A stretch of DNA of 64,000 bases from positions 124,001 through 188,000 of the forward strand of contig NZ_JAOQKC010000002.1 of assembly GCF_025567165.1 (NCBI RefSeq), read 5' to 3'. This DNA is from Laedolimicola ammoniilytica (GTDB taxonomy: Bacteria > Bacillota > Clostridia > Lachnospirales > Lachnospiraceae). This document shows positions 41,987 to 51,051 of the stretch, piece after piece; position 1 is the first letter of the stretch; each line of letters starts with the position of its first letter. The notes under the pieces were generated by a model that searched no databases, was not told where the DNA came from, and saw only the letters and a list, made by a program, of their open reading frames with translations. Both the position numbers and the translations under genes were made by a program.

Positions 41987-42928
41987 CTAATAACCTTCTT
42001 CCTCTTCCTCCACCAGAGTATCCCGCACTTCCTCGGGCATGCGGATCTCCACCGCCCTCTGGTTATTCGTGATCTCCACGTGGGTATGCTCTCCGCCAAA
42101 CTCGCCGTCCAGCGTCCAGGGCACCGGCTCCTCGGATTCGATGACCACCCGTGAGCTCCGGAAGGAGTACATATACTTGGTATCAATCTGCTCGATCAGA
42201 AGCGCCGCCAGAATCTCCTGCAGCTCCATGGGGTTCTTCGGACGCGTGATGAACGTCATTTCAAAGACGCCGTCGTCGAAAATCACATTTTTCCCGACGA
42301 TACTCTTAAAGCCGCCCACCGACTTGGAATTGGTAATCATGCCAAAGAGGAAATCCCCCTCGAAGCTTGCCTCGTCGCTGGTGACCTTAAGCTGATAGGA
42401 CTTTACGTTCATGAGCTGCTTCATGCCCTCCAGCACGTAAGCCATGTGGCCCAGCACGTTCTTCACTTCCTGCTTGGTGGTATAGGATACGTCGGTGAAG
42501 ATACCAAAGGCCGCCACATAGATAAAATTGCGTTCGTTTAAGGAGCCCACGTCGATGGCATAATTGACGCCCCGCACGGCGATCTCCGCCGCTCGATCCA
42601 TATTATTGGGAATCTGTAAGGATCTGGCAAAATCATTACAGGAACCCGCCGGGATATAGCCCACCGGAATCTTATGCTTCCTGTACATCATACCGGTCAT
42701 AACCTCATCGAGAGTTCCGTCGCCGCCGCTGCAGACCACCAGGTCGTAATCATCCGGCAGATTCCGGATCTGCTCGATGGCGTCCTGGGGCGCCCGGGTC
42801 GGGTAAATGGTAATCGCGTAACCAGCGTCGGACATGGCCTGGATGATACCGTACAGCTTTCCTTTGATATTCTCTTTTCCCGCATGGGGATTATAGATAA
42901 AAAACAGTTTCTTCTCTAAATGCAGCAT
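41987..42928 (-). CDS. Diacylglycerol/lipid kinase family protein (YegS/BmrU type)
   Basis: The protein has 313 residues. The N-terminal catalytic domain has FFIYNPHAGKENIKGKL, the glycine-rich nucleotide motif VVCSGGDGTLDEVMTGM, and IPVGYIPAGSCNDFARSL. The C-terminal part is a beta-sandwich with HVEITNNQRAVEIRMPEE. The family phosphorylates diacylglycerol or related lipids for recycling to phosphatidate. It follows the small exporter gene at a short distance. The exact lipid is not known. Confidence 0.92.
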   Translation of the reverse strand: MLHLEKKLFFIYNPHAGKENIKGKLYGIIQAMSDAGYAITIYPTRAPQDAIEQIRNLPDDYDLVVCSGGDGTLDEVMTGMMYRKHKIPVGYIPAGSCNDFARSLQIPNNMDRAAEIAVRGVNYAIDVGSLNERNFIYVAAFGIFTDVSYTTKQEVKNVLGHMAYVLEGMKQLMNVKSYQLKVTSDEASFEGDFLFGMITNSKSVGGFKSIVGKNVIFDDGVFEMTFITRPKNPMELQEILAALLIEQIDTKYMYSFRSSRVVIESEEPVPWTLDGEFGGEHTHVEITNNQRAVEIRMPEEVRDTLVEEEEEGY

Positions 42929-42966
42929 AAAAACTCACCTCATTAAAAGCAATCACACCACAAATG

Positions 42967-43476
42967 TTAAGCAAAGATACCGCCGATGACGGTATAGGAC
43001 AGCACCGTCATAATGAAGGACGCCAGCAGAATACCTAAGCATACCGCCGGAAATGCCTTCTTAAACTTGATGCCAAGCAGCGCCGCAATCAGGGAACCGG
43101 TCCAGGCACCGGTGCCCGGAAGTGGGATACCTACGAACAGCAGCAGGCCCCAGAACTCGTATTTCTCGATCTGTTCCTTCTTGTTCATGGCCCGGTTTTC
43201 CATCTTTTCCACAAAGGGCTTCAGATGCTTCGTACCCTTCAGCCAAGTAAAAATCTTCGTAATAAAAAGCAGAATAAACGGCACCGGAATCAGATTGCCG
43301 ATGATGCAGATGGGGATCGCGCGCCACATGGGCACGTTCAGAAAGGCCGGCCCGGCTGCCAGAAGGCCGCCGCGGAGCTCCAGAATCGGGATCATCGAAA
43401 TGATGAAAATAATCAGTTCCTTTGCCGCAGATCCTCCCAGATTCTGCACAAACCATTGTACCAGTGTCTCTGTCAT
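42967..43476 (-). CDS. Small multidrug export family membrane protein
   Basis: The protein has 169 residues and about four membrane helices. ELIIFIISMIPILELRGGLLAAGP is the family hallmark, followed by GNLIPVPFILLFITKIFTWLKG and LLLFVGIPLPGTGAWTGSLIAALLGI. Pfam calls this family Sm_multidrug_ex, but transport has hardly been shown. It ends next to hisC (6 bases). Confidence 0.85.
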   Translation of the reverse strand: MTETLVQWFVQNLGGSAAKELIIFIISMIPILELRGGLLAAGPAFLNVPMWRAIPICIIGNLIPVPFILLFITKIFTWLKGTKHLKPFVEKMENRAMNKKEQIEKYEFWGLLLFVGIPLPGTGAWTGSLIAALLGIKFKKAFPAVCLGILLASFIMTVLSYTVIGGIFA

Positions 43477-43482
43477 AATAAA

Positions 43483-44538
43483 TTAATTTCCTTTCTTTCG
43501 CAGGAATGCAAGTAATGCATCCATTTCTTCATCTGTGCCCACGGTAATCCGCAGATAATTATCGATTCGCGGAGACGCGAAATAACGCACATAGATGTCT
43601 TCTTTCTTTAGTTCCTCAAAGAGCTCCTTTGCGGGCCACTCTTTATGTGTGGCGAAAATAAAGTTGGATCGGGAGTCCGGGAACGTAAAGCCAAGCTCGG
43701 CAAGCTCCTTCTTCACGCGCTCTCTCGTTGCCACAATTTTTCCAACCGTTTCTCTAAAATAAGCCTCATCCTTCACCGCAGCCGCCCCAAGCTTCAGGCT
43801 CGGCAGATTCATGGTGTAGGAATTAAAGGAATATTTTACATCATTCAGGTATTTGATAAGCTCCGGCTGTCCTATGGCGAAGCCGATCCGCATACCGGCC
43901 ATAGAACGGGACTTGGAGAAGGTCTGTACCACCAGCAGGTTGTCATACTTATCCACCAGTTCCAGCGCGGAAGGACCTGCGAAATCCACATAGGCCTCGT
44001 CCACAATCACAATACTCTCCGGATTCTTCGCGATGATTTCCTCCACCTCCGAAAGCTCCATGTAGATACCTGTGGGAGCATTGGGGTTCGGGAAAATGAT
44101 TCCGCCGTTTTCCTTAAAATAGTCTTTCTTTACAATCCGGAAGTTCTCATCCAGAGCAGGGCGCTCGTATCGGATGCCAAACAGATCCGCCCAGACGCTG
44201 TAAAAGGAATAGCTGATATCCGGGAACAAAATCGGCTTATCCGAATTAAAAAAAGTCTGGAACGCCATGGCAATGACGTCGTCGGAACCCACGCCCACGA
44301 AGATACAGGACGGATCCTTATGATAGTACTCTGCCAGCGCATTCACAAGCTCCGACGCTGCCGGATCCGGATAGAGACGCAGACGGTCGATATCCAGCTC
44401 CTCCAGGGCCTTCCGCACGCCCGGCGCAGGCGGGTATGGATTTTCATTGGTATTCAGTTTGATCATGCCCGGCCGGTTCGGCTGTTCGCCCGGTGTATAG
44501 GGAACAACTTTGCGGACATTGGCTTCCCATGCTTTCAT
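43483..44538 (-). CDS. hisC: Histidinol-phosphate aminotransferase
   Basis: The protein has 351 residues, a fold-type I PLP enzyme. It has LNTNENPYPPAPGV, VGVGSDDVIAMAFQTF, IIFPNPNAPTG and VIVDEAYVDF. The PLP Lys is in VQTFSKSRSMAGMRIGFA. The last part is NYLRITVGTDEEMDALL. It converts imidazole-acetol phosphate to histidinol phosphate and in some Firmicutes also serves phenylalanine and tyrosine. No other his genes are present here, which is common for stand-alone hisC. Confidence 0.94.
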   Translation of the reverse strand: MKAWEANVRKVVPYTPGEQPNRPGMIKLNTNENPYPPAPGVRKALEELDIDRLRLYPDPAASELVNALAEYYHKDPSCIFVGVGSDDVIAMAFQTFFNSDKPILFPDISYSFYSVWADLFGIRYERPALDENFRIVKKDYFKENGGIIFPNPNAPTGIYMELSEVEEIIAKNPESIVIVDEAYVDFAGPSALELVDKYDNLLVVQTFSKSRSMAGMRIGFAIGQPELIKYLNDVKYSFNSYTMNLPSLKLGAAAVKDEAYFRETVGKIVATRERVKKELAELGFTFPDSRSNFIFATHKEWPAKELFEELKKEDIYVRYFASPRIDNYLRITVGTDEEMDALLAFLRKKGN

Positions 44539-44573
44539 AATCTGACTCCTCTTTTGAATGATAATAGTATAGC

Positions 44574-45476
44574 TTACAGTAGTCCGCGCTCTCTTACAAC
44601 CCCTTTTTCAATTAAAAATACAGGTTTGTAAGACATTTTTGCTTGGCGCAGGCCTTCCTCGCCCAGATCCTCTTCCCGATTCAGATACTGATACGCAGCG
44701 CCTTCATGCAGAGCAAACTGCTGGTTAATGACTGTGTAAGCTCCCTGTATCCCGGTCAGGGCCTTCTCAATATGGACAATCATGGTGTCCTTCCTGATGC
44801 CCGGCTCGCCAATGGTGCAGGCCACGATTTTGCCGCCTACGCGAAGCGCGCCGCCCTTGAATCCCAGCTCATCGAAGAGCCGCAGGGCGTTCTGTGCCAC
44901 GCAGATCTCTGCGTTCTTCTCCTCGTCCCCGTCGCAGCCGTTCTCATGCCGCCACGCCAGCACCATCTGGAAGCACTCTTCCACATTGTCTTTGGTAATT
45001 GGCTCATAGGCCCAGTCCTCGTAGAGGCTCATGAATTTATTCACATGATTCTTCTTGCTGTGATACTTCTTACCGGAGAGCTTCGCCAGCTTCTCAGTCT
45101 CGTACACATAATCCGCATAATCCCGGTCAAACTTAATCTCAAAACGATCCGGATACAGTTCATCCAGTTTTGCGAAATCCTCTCTGGTAATGTTATGGAG
45201 TTGAAAAATTTCTCCATTTTCCTTACAATGCTCCATCAATACGTCAATCGTCTTTTTCTTATCTCCCGGTCCCACCGGAAAGGTGTAAGAATAGACGCCG
45301 TCCACCTCGCCAAGCACCAGATTGTCCTCCACAATGGCAAAGCCCGTATTATAAAACCGAGACCACAGATAAATATTACCGAAGACCATCTCACAGCTTC
45401 TGGTATCCGCATAGGACAGATACCGGTTCAACAATTCCCGGTCCTCCATCTCCGGACGTTTCATTTTTACTTCCAT
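44574..45476 (-). CDS. DUF2156 protein (phosphatidylglycerol lysyltransferase C-terminal-like)
   Basis: The protein has 300 residues. The GNAT-like fold of the DUF2156 family shows DTRSCEMVFGNIYLWSRFYNTGFAI, KLAKLSGKKYHSKKNHVNKFM, and near the end AYTVINQQFALHEGAAYQYLNREEDLGEEGLRQAKMSYKP. Relatives form the aminoacyl-transfer domain of MprF. The stand-alone form lacks the flippase, and its substrate is unknown. An alternative start at the Met five codons in has an equally good ribosome site. Confidence 0.88.
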   Translation of the reverse strand: MEVKMKRPEMEDRELLNRYLSYADTRSCEMVFGNIYLWSRFYNTGFAIVEDNLVLGEVDGVYSYTFPVGPGDKKKTIDVLMEHCKENGEIFQLHNITREDFAKLDELYPDRFEIKFDRDYADYVYETEKLAKLSGKKYHSKKNHVNKFMSLYEDWAYEPITKDNVEECFQMVLAWRHENGCDGDEEKNAEICVAQNALRLFDELGFKGGALRVGGKIVACTIGEPGIRKDTMIVHIEKALTGIQGAYTVINQQFALHEGAAYQYLNREEDLGEEGLRQAKMSYKPVFLIEKGVVRERGLL

Positions 45477-45550
45477 AAATTTTTCCCTTTTATATCATTT
45501 TCTTTTCTCTCAGTATTCCACTCATTTTTCCTGAATATTTATTTTAACGC

Positions 45551-45587
45551 AAAAAAGCATGAAGTTCAAGTAACTCCACGCTTTTTT
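45551..45587 (-). terminator. Terminator after the ABC exporter
   Basis: AAAAAAGCATGAAGTT pairs with AACTCCACGCTTTTTT (two wobble pairs) around a five-base loop. T-runs are present on both strands, so it can also stop plus-strand transcription. Confidence 0.85.
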
Positions 45588-45601
45588 CTTTTTCTCAGTT
45601 T

Positions 45602-47332
45602 TTACATATTGTAGAGCTTCTCGTAGGCCCCGTGCATGGCCATCAGCTCCTCATGAGTACCTTCTTCCGCGATGCCATCCTCGGTCAGTACCAGTATACG
45701 CTCCGCATTGCGAATCGTGGACAGGCGGTGAGCGATGACAAAGGTGGTCCGATCCTTCGCCAGAGTTTCCAGGGATTCCTGCACGATGCGCTCGCTCTCG
45801 TTGTCCAAGGCACTGGTAGCCTCATCAAAAATGAGGATGCGCGGGTTCTTCAGGAAAACTCTCGCGATGGACAGCCGCTGCTTCTGGCCGCCGGAGAGCT
45901 TCACGCCCCGCTGGCCGATGTCGGTGTCGTAACCGTCCGGCAGCTCCATAATAAAATCGTGGGCGTTGGCATTTTTCGCCGCCTTGATGACTTCCTCCCG
46001 GGTGGCGTCCGGCCTGCCGTAGAGAATGTTGTCCATGACTGTACCGGCAAAGAGGTACACGTCCTGCTGCACGATGCCGATGTTGTTCCGAAGACTTTGC
46101 AGAGTCACGTCGCGCACGTCATTTCCATCGATGCAGACGCTTCCGCCGGTCACATCGTAGAACCGGGGAATCAGGCTGCACAGGGTCGTTTTGCCGCCAC
46201 CCGAGGAGCCCACCAGAGCCACGTAGCTGCCCGCAGGCACATTCAGACTTACATGATCCAGCACCTTCTCGGTGGCGTCCTCATACCGGAAGGATACGTC
46301 CCGGAACTCCACGGTCCCCAGTACATCCGTAAGCTCCTTCGCGTCCGCCTTGTCCGCGATATCCGGCTGGATATCCATAATTTCCCGGAAACGTGTATAG
46401 CCGGAATAGCCGTTCTGGAACTGCTCGGTGAAGTTAATCAGCTTCTTCACCGGCTCCGTAAAGTTCGCAATATACAGAAGGAAGGTAATCAAATCGGGAA
46501 TGGCCATATTTCCACCGATGATCAATCTGGAGCCCACCAGCACCACCACGATGGTCACGGCTGTCAGCATGGCGTTCAGCACCGACTGATAAGTGCCCAT
46601 GTAGAGATAACTGTGGCGCTTGGTGGCCAGGAAACGGTCGTTGCCTTCCTTGAATTTCTCCATCTCAATGGCCTCGTTTGCAAAGGACTTCACTACCCGG
46701 ATGCCGGACAGGTTGTCCTCGATTTGGCCGTTGATATCCGCCATTTTCACGCGGTTCTGCTTGAAGACCCGCTTCATCCGCTTGTTCAGATACAGGGCGA
46801 AGGCCAGGATAAAGGGCAGGAAGCTGGCGGTGAGAACCGTCAGACGCACATTGATATGGCCCAGAATCACCAGCGCTCCCACAATTTTAATCAGGGAAAT
46901 GATGATGTCCTCGGGCCCGTGATGCAGAAGCTCCGTAATGTCAAACAGGTCGTTGGTGACCCGGGACATGAGCTGCCCCACCTTTTGGTTGTCGTAGAAG
47001 GTGAAGGAAAGCTTCTGGTAATGCTCGAAGATGTCATTGCGCATGCCGTATTCCATACGCGCGCCCATCAGATGTCCCCAGTACGTGATATAAAAATTGC
47101 AGCCCAGTTCCACCAGCAGAAGCACAATCATCAGCGCGCTCAACCGCAGGATAGTCTGCCAGGCCGCGCCGCTCTCCTCATAAATGACGGTACCGGTAAT
47201 ATACCGGACAATCAGGGGCATGGCCAGGGTCACGCTGGCGCCCAGGGTGGCGAAAAACAAGTCTAACGCCAAAAGTCCCTGATAGGGACCGTAATAGGAA
47301 AAAATACTTACTTTTTTATTTGTCTTACTCAT
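45602..47332 (-). CDS. ABC exporter, fused permease and ATPase
   Basis: The protein has 576 residues, a half-transporter. Six membrane helices cover about 20-310. The ATPase has Walker A GSSGGGKTTLCSL, a Q-loop, signature LSGGQKQRLSIARV, Walker B ILIFDEATSALD and switch VIAHRLSTI. This is the MsbA/BmrA-like class that exports lipids, peptides or drugs as a dimer. No partner half-transporter is next to it, so it is probably a homodimer. Confidence 0.94.
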   Translation of the reverse strand: MSKTNKKVSIFSYYGPYQGLLALDLFFATLGASVTLAMPLIVRYITGTVIYEESGAAWQTILRLSALMIVLLLVELGCNFYITYWGHLMGARMEYGMRNDIFEHYQKLSFTFYDNQKVGQLMSRVTNDLFDITELLHHGPEDIIISLIKIVGALVILGHINVRLTVLTASFLPFILAFALYLNKRMKRVFKQNRVKMADINGQIEDNLSGIRVVKSFANEAIEMEKFKEGNDRFLATKRHSYLYMGTYQSVLNAMLTAVTIVVVLVGSRLIIGGNMAIPDLITFLLYIANFTEPVKKLINFTEQFQNGYSGYTRFREIMDIQPDIADKADAKELTDVLGTVEFRDVSFRYEDATEKVLDHVSLNVPAGSYVALVGSSGGGKTTLCSLIPRFYDVTGGSVCIDGNDVRDVTLQSLRNNIGIVQQDVYLFAGTVMDNILYGRPDATREEVIKAAKNANAHDFIMELPDGYDTDIGQRGVKLSGGQKQRLSIARVFLKNPRILIFDEATSALDNESERIVQESLETLAKDRTTFVIAHRLSTIRNAERILVLTEDGIAEEGTHEELMAMHGAYEKLYNM

Positions 47333-47345
47333 ACTTTACCTAATT

Positions 47346-47370
47346 TAAGGGCGCCCTATGGACGCCCTTA
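47346..47370 (-). terminator. Weak hairpin between nucleotidyltransferase and ABC exporter genes
   Basis: TAAGGGCG (47346-47353) pairs with CGCCCTTA (47363-47370). On minus only TTAAATT follows, so termination would be weak. It lies between the start of the ABC gene and the stop of the nucleotidyltransferase gene. Confidence 0.4.
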
Positions 47371-47377
47371 ACCTTAC

Positions 47378-48295
47378 TTATGAAAATAATTTCTCGTTGT
47401 ATACGCCGTCCGCAATCAGCTTCTTGAAGGAATCTACCACTGACTGTTTATCCTCTTTGTAGGTCACGCCGAACCATTTATCCTTAGTCTCCAGCACGCG
47501 AACTGTGGCCTTGCCGCTCTTCAGCAGGCCGTCGATGATGCCCGGGAGCAGGTACTCGGCCTTGATGTCGCCCGGCTTCACACCCTTCAGGAACTCGGTG
47601 AATCCGCTCTCTACCACATCCAGGAATTCCGGCGTCAGGCCCCACATATTCATGGATACGTAGCTGTTCGCGTCCACCGGAACCAGCTTGTCGCCCTCGC
47701 CCGGAACGGCTGCGCCGCCCTCATACTTCACGATGCCGCCGGTCTCCACTACATCGGTCAGGAAGCCGTCTTTTACCTGGCAAATACCACGGGTAACGGC
47801 TCCGTTATCGCTTAAGGTATTGCCCAGGATAAAGCCTGCCATGCAGAAATCAAATTTTCCGGTCTCCTCATGATCGGCTACCAGATAGTCGTGTACCTTT
47901 ACAAAGGCTTCTTTTCCATAGTAATCGTCTGCGTTGATCACTACAAATGGCTCCTCCAGAAGTCCCTTGCAGCTAAGTACAGCCTGACCGGTTCCCCAGG
48001 GCTTGGTTCGTCCTTCCGGTACGGAAAAGCCTTCCGGCAGGTTGTCAATAGCCTGGAACGCATAAGCTACCTCGGTGATCTTCTCGATACGGTTGCCGAT
48101 GATCTCCCTGAAGTCCTTCTCCAGATCCTTACGGATGATGAATACGACCTTGTTGAAGCCCGCCTCCAGAGCGTCATGGATGGAATAGTCCATGATAATC
48201 TCTCCATTGGGTCCTACCGGCTCCAGCTGCTTGATTCCTCCGCCGAAGCGGCTTCCGATTCCGGCTGCCATAACGACCAGCGCTGTTTTCTTCAT
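47378..48295 (-). CDS. Sugar-phosphate nucleotidyltransferase
   Basis: The protein has 305 residues. The nucleotide-binding motif is VVMAAGIGSRFGGGIKQL, then PWGTGQAVLSCKGLL and FVVINADDYYGKEAF, the GalU/RmlA-like superfamily. It forms a nucleotide-activated sugar from a sugar 1-phosphate. The specificity loop does not match a well-known class, so UDP-glucose or another sugar is open. It is 33 bases downstream of glmM, suggesting a shared role in precursor supply for wall or surface polymers. Confidence 0.9.
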   Translation of the reverse strand: MKKTALVVMAAGIGSRFGGGIKQLEPVGPNGEIIMDYSIHDALEAGFNKVVFIIRKDLEKDFREIIGNRIEKITEVAYAFQAIDNLPEGFSVPEGRTKPWGTGQAVLSCKGLLEEPFVVINADDYYGKEAFVKVHDYLVADHEETGKFDFCMAGFILGNTLSDNGAVTRGICQVKDGFLTDVVETGGIVKYEGGAAVPGEGDKLVPVDANSYVSMNMWGLTPEFLDVVESGFTEFLKGVKPGDIKAEYLLPGIIDGLLKSGKATVRVLETKDKWFGVTYKEDKQSVVDSFKKLIADGVYNEKLFS

Positions 48296-48328
48296 TTTTG
48301 TATCCTCCCTGTATGTTTTTCCCTTTAT

Positions 48329-49660
48329 TTATACGCTTTTCATCGCATTGATGATATGCAGTACGCTCTCTTCGCAGAGCTCGTCGGTCAGAGCCTCCAC
48401 CATAACGCGGAGCAGCGGCTCGGTTCCACTCTTTCTCACCAGAACGCGTCCCTCGGTTCCGAGACGCTCCTCTACCTCTTTGATGGCCTTCTGTACATCC
48501 GGATGATTCAGCGTCGCGTCCATATCCTGTACGCGCAGGTTCTGCAGCAGCTGCGGGTAAATCTTCACCTCGCCTGCCAAGGTGCCCAGAGATGCCTTCT
48601 TCTCCAGCATGACCTCCATCACCTTCAGGGAAGTCAGGATACCGTCACCGGTGGTCGCATGCTTGCTGAAAATGATATGTCCGGACTGCTCGCCACCCAG
48701 CTGGTAGCCGTTCTTTGACATATTCTCATAGACATATTTATCTCCGACCGCGGTCTTCTCGTAGCGCATTCCCACCTGATCGCAGGCCTTGTAAAGTCCC
48801 AGATTGGACATAACCGTGGTCACGATGGTATTGTCCTTCAGCGCGCCCTGCTCCATCATGTACTTACCGCACACATAGAGGATACGGTCGCCGTCTACCA
48901 CCTCGCCGTTCTCATCCACAGCGATGCAGCGATCCGCGTCTCCGTCGTAAGCGAAGCCCACGTCCAGACCCTGCTCCCTGACGAATTTCTGCAGCACCTC
49001 GATGTGAGTGGAACCACAGTTGGTATTGATGTTCGTGCCATCCGGCTCGTTGTTGATGACATAGGTCTTGGCTCCCAGGGCGTCGAATACGCTCTTGGCG
49101 ATGGCGGAAGAACTTCCGTTGGAGCAGTCCAGGCCCACCCGTATGTTCTTGAAAGAACGGGTCGGCAGGGAAATCAGGTAACCGATGTAACGGTTCCGTC
49201 CTGCTGCGAAATCAATGGTTCTTCCGATATTTTCTCTGGTGGCCAGTGGGCGCTCCTCGGTCCTGCCGTCGATGTACGCCTCGATCTTCTCTTCTACCTC
49301 TGCCTCCAGCTTGTGGCCCTGGCCATTGATGACCTTGATGCCGTTATCGTAAAACGGATTATGGCTGGCGGAAATCATAATACCACAGTCGAAGCCCTCG
49401 GTCCGTACCACATAGGATACGCTGGGGGTGGTTGTCACATGAAGCAGGTAAGCGTCCGCGCCGGAAGCTGTGATGCCTGCTGCCAGGGCGTACTCAAACA
49501 TGTAGCTGCTTCTTCTTGTATCTTTACCAATTACGATCTTTGCCTTGTGCTCTCTTCCATAATACCATCCCAGGTATCTTCCCACTTTAAATGCGTGCTC
49601 TACGGTCAGTTTTACATTGGCCTCTCCGCGAAAGCCGTCGGTTCCAAAATACTTTCCCAT
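48329..49660 (-). CDS. glmM: Phosphoglucosamine mutase
   Basis: The protein has 443 residues. It starts MGKYFGTDGFRGEAN, and the catalytic phosphoserine is Ser99 in ISASHNPFYDNGIKV. The metal loop is DGDADRCIAVDENG and the C-terminal phosphate site is GTEGRVLVRKSGTEPLLRVM. It interconverts glucosamine 6- and 1-phosphate on the way to UDP-GlcNAc. Length and motifs are typical. Confidence 0.96.
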   Translation of the reverse strand: MGKYFGTDGFRGEANVKLTVEHAFKVGRYLGWYYGREHKAKIVIGKDTRRSSYMFEYALAAGITASGADAYLLHVTTTPSVSYVVRTEGFDCGIMISASHNPFYDNGIKVINGQGHKLEAEVEEKIEAYIDGRTEERPLATRENIGRTIDFAAGRNRYIGYLISLPTRSFKNIRVGLDCSNGSSSAIAKSVFDALGAKTYVINNEPDGTNINTNCGSTHIEVLQKFVREQGLDVGFAYDGDADRCIAVDENGEVVDGDRILYVCGKYMMEQGALKDNTIVTTVMSNLGLYKACDQVGMRYEKTAVGDKYVYENMSKNGYQLGGEQSGHIIFSKHATTGDGILTSLKVMEVMLEKKASLGTLAGEVKIYPQLLQNLRVQDMDATLNHPDVQKAIKEVEERLGTEGRVLVRKSGTEPLLRVMVEALTDELCEESVLHIINAMKSV

Positions 49661-49784
49661 ACTCTACTCCTTTTTTGCTGTCAGTCCCGCAGACGAACCC
49701 GCCGCCTGCTCTGCAATGGACGCACCGCGCCTACTGACGGTCGCTTTGCCCTTATTATATCAAAATCTGGGAAATACACAAGGT

Positions 49785-50771
49785 TTATTTTGCCGGACTT
49801 CCGGGCGGGGCAATCCGGCAGCAGGCAGTCAGCTCCCGGACGCACTCCATATAGGTTTCCAGATTCTGGGCTTTTTTGATTTTCTTGCCGTATTTTTCTG
49901 CGTGCTCAAAAAGATGGATCTGGTAGAACCAGAGCTCCTTTACCTTGAACAGGACATTCCGGTCGCCGATGTCCAGGGCGCGGTAGCCGTCCACCACGCG
50001 CCGGTGGAATTCCAGAAATTTCCTTCTCTGTACTTTTTCATCCCGGCAGTCCGCCTCGCCCCGCAGCACAGAGGGCAGCCCCGGATTCAGGATAATGCCG
50101 CGACCCAGCATCAGGCGATCTTCCTTCGGAAATTCGGCCTCGAACTCCCGGATCTGCCCTTCCGTAAATAAGTCGCCGTTGTAGCATAAAGGTACTTTGC
50201 TTTCTTCCAGCGCGTACCGGTACGCCTCTTTTCGTGGGTGATTTTTGTAATAATCCTGCTGTAGTCTGGGGTGGATGATAAGCTCGGATATCGGATACTG
50301 ATTATAGATGGCCAGCAGCCGTTCGAATTCTTCGTCCGCTTCCACGCCGATACGGGTCTTTACCGACAGCTTCATTTCCCCGGGGAGGCCCTTGTATACC
50401 GCGTCGAAAAAGCGGTCCAGCTCCTCCGGGGCAGCCAAGAAGCCGGAGCCCTTGCCCCGGGTCACGACAGTTTTGGAGGGGCAGCCCAGATTCAGGTTGA
50501 TCTCCCGATAGCCCATTTCCCATAGAGTCCCGGCCAGCTCCAGGAAGCCTGCTGCGTGATTGGTCAGGATCTGCGGCACCACGTTAAGACTCTCATTGTG
50601 CTCCGGCAGCACTTCGTTGCGCTCCTTGGTTTTCATGCTGCGCTTTTCGCGGGGCTCCAGAAACGGGGTGAAATATTTATCCAGCGGGCCGTAGACAGCG
50701 GCATGGGCGCGGCGGTAGAGGAAGGTGGTGACGCCCTCCATGGGGGCCAGGTAGATGTGGGGTGTCGGCAT
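49785..50771 (-). CDS. dus: tRNA-dihydrouridine synthase
   Basis: The protein has 328 residues. It begins IYLAPMEGVTTFLYR (FMN-binding Met/Glu), has the active-site Cys in LNLGCPSKTVVTRGKGSGF, then SVKTRIG, ELIIHPRLQQ and VPLCYNGDLFTE. It reduces uridines in tRNA. Which position it modifies (DusA/B/C class) is not decided. RBS AGGAGT supports ATG 50771. Confidence 0.92.
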   Translation of the reverse strand: MPTPHIYLAPMEGVTTFLYRRAHAAVYGPLDKYFTPFLEPREKRSMKTKERNEVLPEHNESLNVVPQILTNHAAGFLELAGTLWEMGYREINLNLGCPSKTVVTRGKGSGFLAAPEELDRFFDAVYKGLPGEMKLSVKTRIGVEADEEFERLLAIYNQYPISELIIHPRLQQDYYKNHPRKEAYRYALEESKVPLCYNGDLFTEGQIREFEAEFPKEDRLMLGRGIILNPGLPSVLRGEADCRDEKVQRRKFLEFHRRVVDGYRALDIGDRNVLFKVKELWFYQIHLFEHAEKYGKKIKKAQNLETYMECVRELTACCRIAPPGSPAK

Positions 50772-51051
50772 GGCGTGTACTCCTGTTCTTTCGTATTCAT
50801 TCCGAAATCAGAAGGCGCTGCCGTCTGTTCCGTTTTTCATATCTTTACACATCATACCATATGCACATACCTTTGTGAACCTGATAACATTTCTTCTGTT
50901 GTACCTTTCTTTTACTCTGCACGCTTTCCAACTCCCCCAAACCAGTTGACCCGCCTCCGCTTTTGCGCTATTCTATTTAAATAAGTATGGTTTTAAAAAA
51001 GAAAAAAGGTATTTCCTATTGTATGAAAATGATTTCGAACCGGAGGTTTTT

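Noticed and set aside
45632..47266. Plus-strand open frame of 544 codons opposite the ABC exporter
   Set aside because: It is the antisense shadow of a clear ABC exporter. It is rich in His/Gln/Leu as typical for reverse frames of G+C-rich genes, with no ribosome site or motif.
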